Below, one piece after another: positions 33,962 through 43,711 of a stretch of 64,000 nucleotides of DNA (its first letter is position 1; each line of letters opens with the position of its first letter). The notes under the pieces are model-generated. The model saw only the letters and a list, made by a program, of their open reading frames with translations. It was not told the origin of the DNA and did no database searches. Source of the DNA: an uncultured Alphaproteobacteria bacterium (lineage in GTDB: Bacteria; Pseudomonadota; Alphaproteobacteria; HIMB59; GCA-002718135); assembly GCA_902515745.1 (NCBI GenBank), contig CABXWB010000008.1:21171-85170 (forward strand). Direction: 5' to 3'. The translations under genes and the position numbers were made by a program.

Positions 33962-35582
33962 CTATAACCTCAAAAGCTGATTGAACTAATTGTTTGGTAT
34001 AGGCGTTTACTGGATTATCGAGCACATTTTTAGTAATTCCTTCTTCAATTACTTTTCCATCTTTCATAACCAAAGTATAATGACACAGTGATCGAATTAC
34101 TTTCAAATTATGGCTAATAAAAATATATGACAAATTGTGATTTCTTCTTAAAGATCTCAACAAATCAATAATTTGTGCCTGAATAGATAAATCCAATGCA
34201 GAAGTTGGTTCATCAAGTAAAATAAATTCTGGATTTAAAATTATAGCTCTAGCAATCGCAATTCTTTGCCTTTGGCCACCTGAAAATTCATGAGGGAAAC
34301 GATGAAGGACAGCTTCATCAAGATTTACTTCATTTAGTGTTTTTTTTATTAAATCGTCTTTTTCTTCTTTTGATAAATCTTTTCTATTTATTTCTAATCC
34401 CTCGCCTATTATTTGTTTTATTGTATGTCTAGGATTTAAAGAGGAAAAAGGATCTTGAAAAACAATCTGCATATGTTCTCTTAAATCTTTTAATTGCTTA
34501 GTATTGTAATCTTGTATTTCTTCATCTTTAAAAAATATTTTTCCAGAATTTATATCTTGTAGTTTTATAAGTGACATTCCAAGTGTGCTTTTACCTGATC
34601 CACTTTCTCCAACAATGCCAATAGTTTCACCATAACGCGCTTTAATATCAACATTATTCACTGCAATTAATTCTGTTTTCTTTTGATTAAAAAAATTGCC
34701 TTTTCTCAATGTAAATTTAACAGTACATTGCTGTCCTTGTATTATATAATCTTTATTGCTTGCATCATAAGGATCGGGTTCACCACTAGGTTCAGAATTA
34801 ATTAAATGTTTTGTATATTCATGTTGAGGATTATTAAATACATCTTCTGTAATACCTCTCTCAACTATTTTTCCATATCGCATTACGCATATTCTATCAC
34901 TAGTTTTTCTTACAACAGTTAAATCATGTGTAATAAGCATAATTGCCATTCCATATTTTTTTTGTAGATCCTTTAGCAATTTTAATATTTGTGATTGTAT
35001 TGTAACATCTAAAGCAGTTGTGGGTTCATCAGCTATTAATAGGTCTGGTCTGTTTGCAATAGCCATTGCAATCATAACTCTTTGTCTTTGACCCCCCGAT
35101 AACTGATGCGGATATTGATTTAATCTTTCTTCTGGTTGAGGAATCTGAACTTCTTTTAATAATTCAAGGGCTCTTTCTTTTGCAACAATTTTATCAATTT
35201 TTTTGTGTTCTCGTAAAACCTCTATCAATTGACTACCAATTTTATGAAGAGGATTCAAACTTGTAAGAGGCTCTTGAAATATCATAGTAATAGTATCACC
35301 TCTAATTTGTCTCATCTGTTCCTGAGTTAAATTTGTAATATCTACATCCTTAAACTCAATCTTGAAATTTGAACCAATTGATGAATTCTTAGGTAGCATT
35401 TTCATAATAGTTCTAGCAGTGACTGATTTTCCTGAACCTGACTCACCAACAACAGCAAGGGTTTCACCTTTCATTATGTCAAAAGATATATCATTTACTG
35501 CATTGACAATTCCTCCCTCTACACTGAATTTTACTTCAGCATTTTTAAGATCTAATAATTTCTGATTATTTTGTGACTGCAT
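33954..35582 (-). CDS. Dipeptide/oligopeptide-type ABC transporter ATP-binding protein, two ATPase domains fused (DppD-DppF type)
   Basis: Two Walker A motifs (both GESGSGKS) and two LSGGQRQR/FSGGQRQR signatures. Confidence 0.95.
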   Translation of the reverse strand: MQSQNNQKLLDLKNAEVKFSVEGGIVNAVNDISFDIMKGETLAVVGESGSGKSVTARTIMKMLPKNSSIGSNFKIEFKDVDITNLTQEQMRQIRGDTITMIFQEPLTSLNPLHKIGSQLIEVLREHKKIDKIVAKERALELLKEVQIPQPEERLNQYPHQLSGGQRQRVMIAMAIANRPDLLIADEPTTALDVTIQSQILKLLKDLQKKYGMAIMLITHDLTVVRKTSDRICVMRYGKIVERGITEDVFNNPQHEYTKHLINSEPSGEPDPYDASNKDYIIQGQQCTVKFTLRKGNFFNQKKTELIAVNNVDIKARYGETIGIVGESGSGKSTLGMSLIKLQDINSGKIFFKDEEIQDYNTKQLKDLREHMQIVFQDPFSSLNPRHTIKQIIGEGLEINRKDLSKEEKDDLIKKTLNEVNLDEAVLHRFPHEFSGGQRQRIAIARAIILNPEFILLDEPTSALDLSIQAQIIDLLRSLRRNHNLSYIFISHNLKVIRSLCHYTLVMKDGKVIEEGITKNVLDNPVNAYTKQLVQSAFEVIGE

Positions 35583-36693
35583 ATGGATCTACTGCGTCCC
35601 TTATTCCGTCTCCAAAAGCATTAAAAGCTAAAACAGTTAGTATAATCATTCCAACTGGAGAAATCATCCAGGGAGCATATGCAAAGCTTTGTATATCTAG
35701 AGCCTGATTTAACATTACACCCCATGAAACCATAGGATGCTGAACACCTACTCCGATGAAACTTAAAAAAGTTTCAACCAAAATAATTAGAGGAATACAA
35801 AATGACGTCCAGACGATTACATGAGATAAAGTATTCGGAAATATATGTTGAATCATTATTCTTGATCTAGACGCACCTAAAGCTCTTGCTGCTCTAACAA
35901 ATTCTAGGTTTCTTACTAAAAAAGTTTTACCTCTAATCTCTCTTGCAATTGATGCCCAATTTAATAAAACAATTATTCCAGCAAATAGTACAAAAACTGT
36001 CGTCTCATCGGCTCTTCTTGGCAAGAGAGCCACCAACGCAAAATATAATGGATAGGATGGAAATGATAATGCAAATTCTGTCACTCTTTGCGCTATTAAA
36101 TCATAAGTTCCTCCAAAATATCCTGAGCTTATACCAACCATTAATCCAATAACCAATGATGCTGAAACTGCGATTAAAGCAAAGAGCATAGTAATTTGTG
36201 TTCCAACAAACATTCTTGAAAGAATATCTCTCCCCATATTGTCAGTACCCAATAAGTGAATATTACCATCATTATTACCAAATAACCGAAGTTTTGTTTT
36301 TAAACCAAAAAAGGAGTATTCATCACCCTGAATAAAAAAATAAATAGGTATCATTTCATCTGAATTAGAATATGAAAATTCAAAAGTTTCCATATCCATT
36401 TCTTCAACAAGTTTGTAAACAAATGGTCTTAAGTGAAAATTACCTTCAGAATCAATAAACCGAATTAATTGTGGTGGATTATATAATTCATCCTGAACAG
36501 TTTTCTTATAACTATGTGGTGATAAAAATTCTGCAAAAAAAGCAATAAAAAAAATAAATAACACACCATATAAACCAAACATTCCATAACGATTTTTTTT
36601 TAATCTTAAATATGAGAGGTGCCAATGGGAATTTATGTTTGAAAATTTTTGTGCCTCAGCATTAAGAGATCTATTTTCATTTTTGGAAGTCAT
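35566..36693 (-). CDS. Dipeptide/oligopeptide-type ABC transporter permease (DppC type)
   Basis: HLLGTDNMGRDILSRMFVGTQITM, EFVRAARALGASRSRIMIQHIFPN. Confidence 0.95.
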   Translation of the reverse strand: MTSKNENRSLNAEAQKFSNINSHWHLSYLRLKKNRYGMFGLYGVLFIFFIAFFAEFLSPHSYKKTVQDELYNPPQLIRFIDSEGNFHLRPFVYKLVEEMDMETFEFSYSNSDEMIPIYFFIQGDEYSFFGLKTKLRLFGNNDGNIHLLGTDNMGRDILSRMFVGTQITMLFALIAVSASLVIGLMVGISSGYFGGTYDLIAQRVTEFALSFPSYPLYFALVALLPRRADETTVFVLFAGIIVLLNWASIAREIRGKTFLVRNLEFVRAARALGASRSRIMIQHIFPNTLSHVIVWTSFCIPLIILVETFLSFIGVGVQHPMVSWGVMLNQALDIQSFAYAPWMISPVGMIILTVLAFNAFGDGIRDAVDPYAVTK

Positions 36694-37718
36694 TAAGCCT
36701 CACCTCCAGACATATCTCTAATACGAGGATCAAGTAATGCCAATATTATATCTGCAATGAAATTACCAATTACTAAAACAAGAGACAAAATCAAAAAAAT
36801 TGAAGATGCAACATATATATCCATTGTGGTAACTGATGATAAAATCAATGGTCCAATAGTTGGTATTGCTAAAACAATTGCTACTTCAATCTCTCCTTCA
36901 ATTAAATAGCCGACGCTTCTGCCTTGATTCATGATTATTGGATGTAAAGCATTTGGAACACCGTGTTTCCATATAATCTTACTTTCCTTTAACCCTTTAG
37001 CTCTTGCGGTTTCTATAAATTGCATTTTTAAAACATCTAATAAATTACCTCGCATCATTCTCATTTGATATCCTGCTCCTACAAAACTCCCAACTGCAAT
37101 AATTGGCCAGGTATGGAGTAAGAAATCCCATGTTTTTGCAAGACTCCACCAACCTTCTTGTAATACATATTGTTGTGAGAATATTGAGCCGTAATATGGT
37201 GAATGAAATTTTATGGCCCAAAAATATAATATAACCAATGCTACAATAAACTTAGGAATTGAAAAAGCTAAAAATGTAAAAACCGTAGCAAGTTGATCGC
37301 CTAGTTGATATTGATGTGTAGCTGCATAGACTCCAGCTAATATCCCAATAGTTACAGCATTAAAGTAACATATAAAAGCTAATAATAATGTTCGTGGAAC
37401 TCTATCACCTATTGCTTCATTAACTGATCTCTGTTGAATAAATGATTCTCCTAAATCCCAATAGAGAGTTATGTTTTTAACCCAATTAAAATATTGAATG
37501 TAAAGCGGTTTATCTAAACCTAATCTAACTCTTAAAGCTTCAGCTTGAGCTTCAGCATCTTTTTCACTAACACCTCCCATTGACATTGTTTGAGCTTTCC
37601 ATTGAGATGCATAATCACCAGGCATTGCCTGAACAAGAAGAAAAGCAACAAGAGTTATAGCAATTAATAGAGGAATAGTTGCAATAATTCTTTTTAATAA
37701 AAAAAATAAAAAAGCCAT
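36693..37718 (-). CDS. Dipeptide/oligopeptide-type ABC transporter permease (DppB type)
   Basis: FFLLKRIIATIPLLIAITLVAFLLVQAMPGD, LDVLKMQFIETARAKGLKESKIIWKHGVPNALHP. Confidence 0.95.
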   Translation of the reverse strand: MAFLFFLLKRIIATIPLLIAITLVAFLLVQAMPGDYASQWKAQTMSMGGVSEKDAEAQAEALRVRLGLDKPLYIQYFNWVKNITLYWDLGESFIQQRSVNEAIGDRVPRTLLLAFICYFNAVTIGILAGVYAATHQYQLGDQLATVFTFLAFSIPKFIVALVILYFWAIKFHSPYYGSIFSQQYVLQEGWWSLAKTWDFLLHTWPIIAVGSFVGAGYQMRMMRGNLLDVLKMQFIETARAKGLKESKIIWKHGVPNALHPIIMNQGRSVGYLIEGEIEVAIVLAIPTIGPLILSSVTTMDIYVASSIFLILSLVLVIGNFIADIILALLDPRIRDMSGGEA

Positions 37719-37730
37719 AAATTATAAAAC

Positions 37731-37752
37731 TGGCCCATTGAAAAATGGGCCA
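37731..37752 (-). terminator. Intergenic stem-loop between SBP and permease genes (9-bp perfect stem, 4-nt loop)
   Basis: TGGCCCATT GAAA AATGGGCCA as read on +. Confidence 0.72.
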
Positions 37753-37767
37753 TTGTATTGATTTGAT

Positions 37768-39795
37768 TTATTTATATTCTGCCAAAACACCAGGTAAGAA
37801 CTCATCTATTTGATCAGCTTTAGGGGTATAAAGTCTTTCCCTAAATATTGCATCTTCACCCCATTCGTACATATATACTGGAGTGCCTGGATGATTATTC
37901 TTTATCCTCTTGTTAATTAAAAGCGCAGCAGGTGTTTGTATTAAACCTATTGCATATAGATTTTCGGTACTTACCTTTTGAATTTCGTAAGCTTTTTCAG
38001 CAACAACTTTCAAATCATTAGTAGCAAGAATGTCGTTACCTAAATCAGCTAAAGTATTTTCAAATGCAAGTAAATCACCTTCATTACTTTTATGTTGAAC
38101 AGGATTTTCAGGTGTTATCGGTAACTCATCAGCCATGTTTTTCGTAACAACAAGCCAATTATGTCTATTGATATATAAATTCCAGTTTCCTGCATCAGTA
38201 AGTGCTTCCGTATCATTTGAAGGTTTTAATATAGGTTTTAATCCTACCGCTTCAAACATTGGAACAATACTATCCCCAATTTTAATATCAGTGGATCTTT
38301 CATTACTGAAAAGGATGTCCAATGCTATATCTTCTCCTCCATTAGGAAAATTTCTAATACCATTTCCATCACTATCAATAAGACCTAATCCATCTAAGAT
38401 TGAATTGGCACCATCAACATTGTATCCATAATAAACAGAATCCTCAAAGCGATGAAACGGAGATCCTGCAGAAAATCCTCCAGAATGAGGATGGAAGAAA
38501 GGACCTCTTGCAACAGATTGACCCATAGTGTCTCTATCCATTGCATGAGATAGTGCTTTTCTAAACTCCAAATTTCTGAAAAGTTTTCTTAACTCCCTAT
38601 CATAATCATCTTGAACTCCAAATTCAGATGATAGATTTACATATAATTTCCATGTCAAAGATCTAGAACCAAAGACTGATCTAACAGGCGAGTTAGGATC
38701 TTTATTTTGCTTTAAGGCTTCAACGTAGTTACCAGGATTTTCCATATTAGAATAATCACCAGTTCCTGCTAGAGCTTGCGTAGTTCTATCATCCCATGAG
38801 GTTAATTTATAAATCGTTTCATGGTAATATGGAAGTTGATTACATTCTTCATCAACTTTCCAATAATAAGGATTTCTTTTCATCACCACCAGTTCATCAA
38901 TTTTATGAGCAACTGGAACATAAGCTCCAAGTGTTGCTATTGGCACTTCATCAGGTGGTAAAGCCATTGTATATGAATCGTAAGTTGCATCACTGTTATA
39001 ATCTGGGTGATGTTGTTTTAAAATGTGAGAAGGCCCTGGAGCACCTCCCATATGCGCAAGCTGTGATAGAACAGCATTACCTTTTGGAGAATCAAAATTA
39101 AACCTAAACGAATATGGTCCTAAAATATCCACTGTCGTTCCTGCACCAAGAGCATCCTTTGGAAGCCTTGAGTTTACATTTGCATTCTGAACATTATCGT
39201 TCCACCAAAAATCTATATCTTCAGTATCAAAAGGGTCTCCATCAGACCATTTTACACCTTCAACTAAATTCATAGTTAAAGTAGTACGATCACTATTAAA
39301 CTCCCAATCAGTTGCTAGGTTTGGAAGAGGTAAAGCTTCTTCAGGTTTAACTTGCCATAGTGGGCCAAGTCTTGTTAATGATTGCATTAACTGCATGCTA
39401 ATGCCACCCCAACCTTGATGTTGTCCAGCTAACCAGTTCCAACCTTCAGGTCTTCCTCCAATAACATGACGAAATGTTCCGCCATAATCACCAATTCCAT
39501 CAACCATTTGAGCTTTTGACATCATCATTGGTGTTGTTGGAAGTCTCTCAGCTACTGGTGGAAGCTTTCCAGCTTCAACATAAGCAGCGGTTAACGGAGC
39601 TTCATTATAGCTATCACAACTTTGATAAGAATATAAATCATCTCTTCCAACTAATTCAACATCTATACCTGACATACTTTTATCAGGTGGTAGAGTTTCA
39701 AGAGCACTAGCACCAGAAGTCATAGCAATCATGCTAACACCTACAAGTAAACTTGCTGCTTTACTCTTGAAAGTAAATTTGGTTTCAATACCCAT
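37768..39795 (-). CDS. ABC transporter substrate-binding protein (SBP family 5; possible glycoside binder by context)
   Basis: Signal peptide; ATDWEFNSDRTTLTMNLVEGVKWSDGDPFDTEDIDFWW, FRKALSHAMDRDTM. Confidence 0.92.
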   Translation of the reverse strand: MGIETKFTFKSKAASLLVGVSMIAMTSGASALETLPPDKSMSGIDVELVGRDDLYSYQSCDSYNEAPLTAAYVEAGKLPPVAERLPTTPMMMSKAQMVDGIGDYGGTFRHVIGGRPEGWNWLAGQHQGWGGISMQLMQSLTRLGPLWQVKPEEALPLPNLATDWEFNSDRTTLTMNLVEGVKWSDGDPFDTEDIDFWWNDNVQNANVNSRLPKDALGAGTTVDILGPYSFRFNFDSPKGNAVLSQLAHMGGAPGPSHILKQHHPDYNSDATYDSYTMALPPDEVPIATLGAYVPVAHKIDELVVMKRNPYYWKVDEECNQLPYYHETIYKLTSWDDRTTQALAGTGDYSNMENPGNYVEALKQNKDPNSPVRSVFGSRSLTWKLYVNLSSEFGVQDDYDRELRKLFRNLEFRKALSHAMDRDTMGQSVARGPFFHPHSGGFSAGSPFHRFEDSVYYGYNVDGANSILDGLGLIDSDGNGIRNFPNGGEDIALDILFSNERSTDIKIGDSIVPMFEAVGLKPILKPSNDTEALTDAGNWNLYINRHNWLVVTKNMADELPITPENPVQHKSNEGDLLAFENTLADLGNDILATNDLKVVAEKAYEIQKVSTENLYAIGLIQTPAALLINKRIKNNHPGTPVYMYEWGEDAIFRERLYTPKADQIDEFLPGVLAEYK

Positions 39796-39872
39796 TTTAT
39801 CCTCCCTTTGAATAATTTTAATGAAATTAAAATGTTTTTTTAATTCAAAATCAATAACTATTATAAGTGTTA

Positions 39873-39898
39873 TTCAGTAAATCTAAGAATTTACTGAA
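39873..39898 (-). terminator. Hairpin straddling the stop codon of the halogenase-family gene
   Basis: TTCAGTAAAT CTAAGA ATTTACTGAA (10-bp stem); no clear U-run follows on the minus strand. Confidence 0.45.
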
Positions 39899-41412
39899 AG
39901 ATTAATATATTGGCTGTGAGTAAGGGAATCCTTGATTATTTCGTTAAATTTGTCTGAAAAATCATTGTAATATTTTCTAGATGTTGCTCGTAAATCATAT
40001 TTGCTCATTTGTTCTCTTGCGGATTCTTTACTTAGTAGACCCAGACCATCAACGACTGGGTAATATAATTGAGATTGTACATGAGGAAGGCCAGAGAGAT
40101 AATCATCAAAATGATCAAGACTTGGAAGTTCATCTTGCCATAAAGAAATATATTTTTTTGTTTCTTCGCTTATACATTCATCGGAAACGTATTGCCAAAA
40201 TTTTGAATCTCTTCTTTTTGAAACATAGTGCATATTTAAAAAAGTTTTAAAATCATCAAATTGTCGTCCAATTCGATTATTAAAATTAGATATTAATTCT
40301 TCATTATTAAAGTCCATTTCTTTCTTAAGATATTCAGTTGCAAATAAAATAATTTGAATCAAAGTACTATGAATAGAAGTAGCTTCTAAGGGTTCGAGGA
40401 AACCAGATGATAAACCGATAGCTAAACAATTTTTAACCCAATATTTTTCTAATCTACCACTATTAAACTTAATGTCTCGTCTTGGTTCAATTTTGTGTCC
40501 AAGAACTTTTTCTATTTCTTCTTGTGCTTGATCTGGTGAGATAAATTGATCACAATAAACATAACCAGCACCAATTCTTTCTTGTGTAGGAATTTGCCAC
40601 ATCCATCCATACTTTTGGGCCCAAGCTAAAGTATAATTAATGTAGTTTTCTTCTTTTATGTCTAAAAAAAATGGCATCGCTCTATTTACAGGAAGATTAT
40701 CTTGATAAGAGATCCATTTGGTTTTGAATACATCTCCAATAATCAATTTTTTAAAACCACTACAATCAATAACTAAATCAACATCCAATTCTAAACCACT
40801 TTCAAAACATAGAGATTTTATTGTTCCATCTACATTTTGCGTTGATGATGTGTAAATATCATCAATAATCTCAATATTTTTAGATCTTTTATTTAAATAG
40901 CTTGCAACTTGAGAATTATCAAAATGATATGCATAATAAAATGGGCTTATTAGTTCTAAATTATTATTTTTAAAAGTATAAGGTACTTTTTTATTTTGCA
41001 TAAGCATTGTATGCAAATGAATTTCAGAAACTGGTCTTCCAGCAGCGACAGCATATGCTTTTAAATATTCAAAATTTTCTGGTTTGTTTTTTGGAGCAAT
41101 TAATTGCGGGTCATCTATAGGTCCATAATACGTATATCCTAATTCTTTCCAGTCTTTATGTACTATTCCAAATTTTAATGTAGCTTTTGTTTCTTTCAAA
41201 AAATCAGATTCATCTAAATTATATTTTTTTAAAAATTCATAAAATATGCTGGTAGTCCCCTCTCCAACCCCAATTGTTGGTATTTTAGAAGACTCTATTA
41301 TTTTAACATTTGTATTAAGTTTATTAGAATAAAAAAAGTCACTTAATATATATGCAGCTAACCATCCAGCAGTGCCTCCACCTAAAATTACGACATTTTT
41401 TATTTCTTTCAT
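39883..41412 (-). CDS. Tryptophan-halogenase-family flavoprotein
   Basis: GGGTAGWLAAYIL, IGVGEGTTSIF, ATLKFGI, WMWQIP (WxWxIP motif), SSGFLEPLEATSIH. Confidence 0.9.
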   Translation of the reverse strand: MKEIKNVVILGGGTAGWLAAYILSDFFYSNKLNTNVKIIESSKIPTIGVGEGTTSIFYEFLKKYNLDESDFLKETKATLKFGIVHKDWKELGYTYYGPIDDPQLIAPKNKPENFEYLKAYAVAAGRPVSEIHLHTMLMQNKKVPYTFKNNNLELISPFYYAYHFDNSQVASYLNKRSKNIEIIDDIYTSSTQNVDGTIKSLCFESGLELDVDLVIDCSGFKKLIIGDVFKTKWISYQDNLPVNRAMPFFLDIKEENYINYTLAWAQKYGWMWQIPTQERIGAGYVYCDQFISPDQAQEEIEKVLGHKIEPRRDIKFNSGRLEKYWVKNCLAIGLSSGFLEPLEATSIHSTLIQIILFATEYLKKEMDFNNEELISNFNNRIGRQFDDFKTFLNMHYVSKRRDSKFWQYVSDECISEETKKYISLWQDELPSLDHFDDYLSGLPHVQSQLYYPVVDGLGLLSKESAREQMSKYDLRATSRKYYNDFSDKFNEIIKDSLTHSQYINLSVNS

Positions 41413-41415
41413 TGC

Positions 41416-42900
41416 TTAAGCATCAAATTCGAATGCTTGTGCTTCCACAAGTAAAGAAGATGCTTCATCATTTTTAAGTTCTTCAGGAGATCTAGTTTTC
41501 ATTCTTGCTGCACCTTTAAAATTTTTCTTTTTTACATTAGAATTTTTAATTCTCTCTAAAGCTAGCTCAATTTCATTTTGATATTGAGGAAGCCATTTAG
41601 ATTGGGCTACAATCATTTCATCAACCATAGACCAAACTTCATCAGGTGAACAAACTGCACTAACTAATGGATCTTGCAAAACAGCTAATTTTAATAAATT
41701 TAAATCTCCGTCTATTGCAGCTTTGACTGCCATTCTCTGAACATCTATCGATGTTCTACACAGTGATGCACACGCCATTGGCAGCTCAATGCCTTTAATC
41801 ATTTTAATTCCATCTTTATCAACTGTTCCAGTGCTTTCAATAACACAGTCATCTGGTAAATTTGTTATAGTGCCATTATTAACTACATTGAAATGGCCAC
41901 GATAAGGTCTATTTGTTTCAATTGACTCTATTATATAACTTCCGTGTTCCGAAGATCTTTTATGATTATTTAAATCGATCCCCGACTCACTTAAAAATTT
42001 TTCAAAGTCTTCTTCAAACCAATTTCTTTTCTCAGAAGTAACTCTTAAATATCCTCCAGTTTCACCATGTATCCAATTTGATAAATCTATCCATTTAGGA
42101 ATATCATCAACTCTTTTTCTATACCATGGAAGATACTCACTTAAATGACCATTACTCTCAGTAGAGAATAAACCAAATCTTTTCAGAATATCAATTCTTA
42201 CTTTTTCTTGTTTTGAAATTTCTGGATGTCTTTCTAATGCATCTACAAGTTCTTCTTTTGATACTTTTTTCCCTTTGAATTTAAGATCTATATACCAAGT
42301 CATATGATTAATTCCGCTACACATATATTCAAGATCTGTAGAGTTTTCTGAGCCTAATGCTTTAGAGATTAGTTTTGCACCACCTTGAACGCCGTGACAT
42401 AGTCCTACAGTGTTTACTTTTGCTTCTGATATTGCTGCCCAAGTATTCATGGCCATTGGATTAGAATAATTCAAAAACAAAGCATTTGAATCCGAATAAG
42501 ATTTTATATCTTTGCAAAAATTTAAGGTTTGGGGAATATTTCTTTGACCATATAAAATTCCTCCAGCGCAAATTGTGTCTCCTACACACTGATCTATACC
42601 ATATTGAAGAGGAATATTAATATCATGCTCAAATGCTTCTAATCCTCCAATGCGTGTACAATTAATTATATATTTTGCTCCTTCCAATGCTTTTTTTCTA
42701 TCGGTTGATTGTTCAATAGTTGCTGGAAGATTATTTGCATCAATATCTTTTTGGATAAGTTTTGAAACAAATTCTAAATTTTTTTCAGAAATATCGTGAA
42801 AAAAGAAATTTGTTTCATGAAATTCAGGAACCTTTAGCAAATCTCTTACTAATGTTTGAGTAAATCCTATACTTCCAGCTCCAATAAAACTAACTTTCAT
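41416..42900 (-). CDS. Glycoside hydrolase family 4 (NAD/Mn-dependent alpha-galactosidase/glucosidase-like)
   Basis: FIGAGSIGFTQTLVRDLL, NYSNPMAMNTWA, GLCHGVQGG, GINHMTWYI, VIESTGTVDKDG. Confidence 0.92.
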   Translation of the reverse strand: MKVSFIGAGSIGFTQTLVRDLLKVPEFHETNFFFHDISEKNLEFVSKLIQKDIDANNLPATIEQSTDRKKALEGAKYIINCTRIGGLEAFEHDINIPLQYGIDQCVGDTICAGGILYGQRNIPQTLNFCKDIKSYSDSNALFLNYSNPMAMNTWAAISEAKVNTVGLCHGVQGGAKLISKALGSENSTDLEYMCSGINHMTWYIDLKFKGKKVSKEELVDALERHPEISKQEKVRIDILKRFGLFSTESNGHLSEYLPWYRKRVDDIPKWIDLSNWIHGETGGYLRVTSEKRNWFEEDFEKFLSESGIDLNNHKRSSEHGSYIIESIETNRPYRGHFNVVNNGTITNLPDDCVIESTGTVDKDGIKMIKGIELPMACASLCRTSIDVQRMAVKAAIDGDLNLLKLAVLQDPLVSAVCSPDEVWSMVDEMIVAQSKWLPQYQNEIELALERIKNSNVKKKNFKGAARMKTRSPEELKNDEASSLLVEAQAFEFDA

Positions 42901-42970
42901 ATTTATATCCTATACTCCCTGATATTTATTGACAATATTTAATTTATCAAAGAAATTAAAGTTTATTTAT

Positions 42971-43711
42971 ATGAGCGACATAAAGGAATTCATCTCAAAT
43001 GGCTTTGTCATAAAGAAAAAACTCTTTTCTAATGAAGAGATTGATAAATTAAATCAATATTTAGCCTTTAGAAAAGATAAAGAAGAAACTGCAAGAGAAA
43101 CTACTACTTCAACTGGGAAATTAACGATGACTATGTGGAATCATCCTTCAGAGGATTTGTTTGGAAAATTCTCTACTAATGAAAGAATAGTTAAACCAAT
43201 GGAAATGTTTTTAAATGATGAAGTATATCATTATCATTCTAAAATTATTTGGAAAAATCCTGGTGATGGTGGATTTGATTGGCACCAGGATTATGGTTAT
43301 TGGTATCATAATGCTTGTCTTTACCCTGATATGGCATCATGTTTTATAATGTTAGATAAAGCAAATAAAGAAAATGGTTGTCTTAAGGTATTAAAAGGAT
43401 CTCATCGAGTTGGAAGAATTAGCCATGCACGATCAGATACATCCGAACAAACTGCAGATAATGAAAGAATAAAAGAATTAGAAAAAAGACATGAATCTGT
43501 TTACATTGAAGCAGAACCAGGAGATGCATTATTCTTTCATGCAAATTTATTACACTCTTCTGATGCGAATAAATCACAAAATTCTAGAAGAACATTAATT
43601 GTATGTTTTAATACTAAATCCAATAATCCTTATAAAGAAATTGGACATGCTTCTTACAACCAGTTAAAAGTGGCAAAACATAATTCAATAATGGAGTATA
43701 AAATTGACTAA
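42971..43711 (+). CDS. Phytanoyl-CoA dioxygenase (PhyH) family Fe(II)/2OG oxygenase
   Basis: FDWHQDYGYW, MLDKANKENGCLKVLKGSHRVG, PGDALFFHANLLHSSDANKS; start at ATG 42971 (MSDIKEF). Confidence 0.9.
   Translation: MSDIKEFISNGFVIKKKLFSNEEIDKLNQYLAFRKDKEETARETTTSTGKLTMTMWNHPSEDLFGKFSTNERIVKPMEMFLNDEVYHYHSKIIWKNPGDGGFDWHQDYGYWYHNACLYPDMASCFIMLDKANKENGCLKVLKGSHRVGRISHARSDTSEQTADNERIKELEKRHESVYIEAEPGDALFFHANLLHSSDANKSQNSRRTLIVCFNTKSNNPYKEIGHASYNQLKVAKHNSIMEYKID

Noticed and set aside
38135-39710. Three plus-strand ORFs (38135, 38796, 39474)
   Set aside because: Antisense to the family-5 SBP; repetitive composition reflects the reverse complement of the coding strand.
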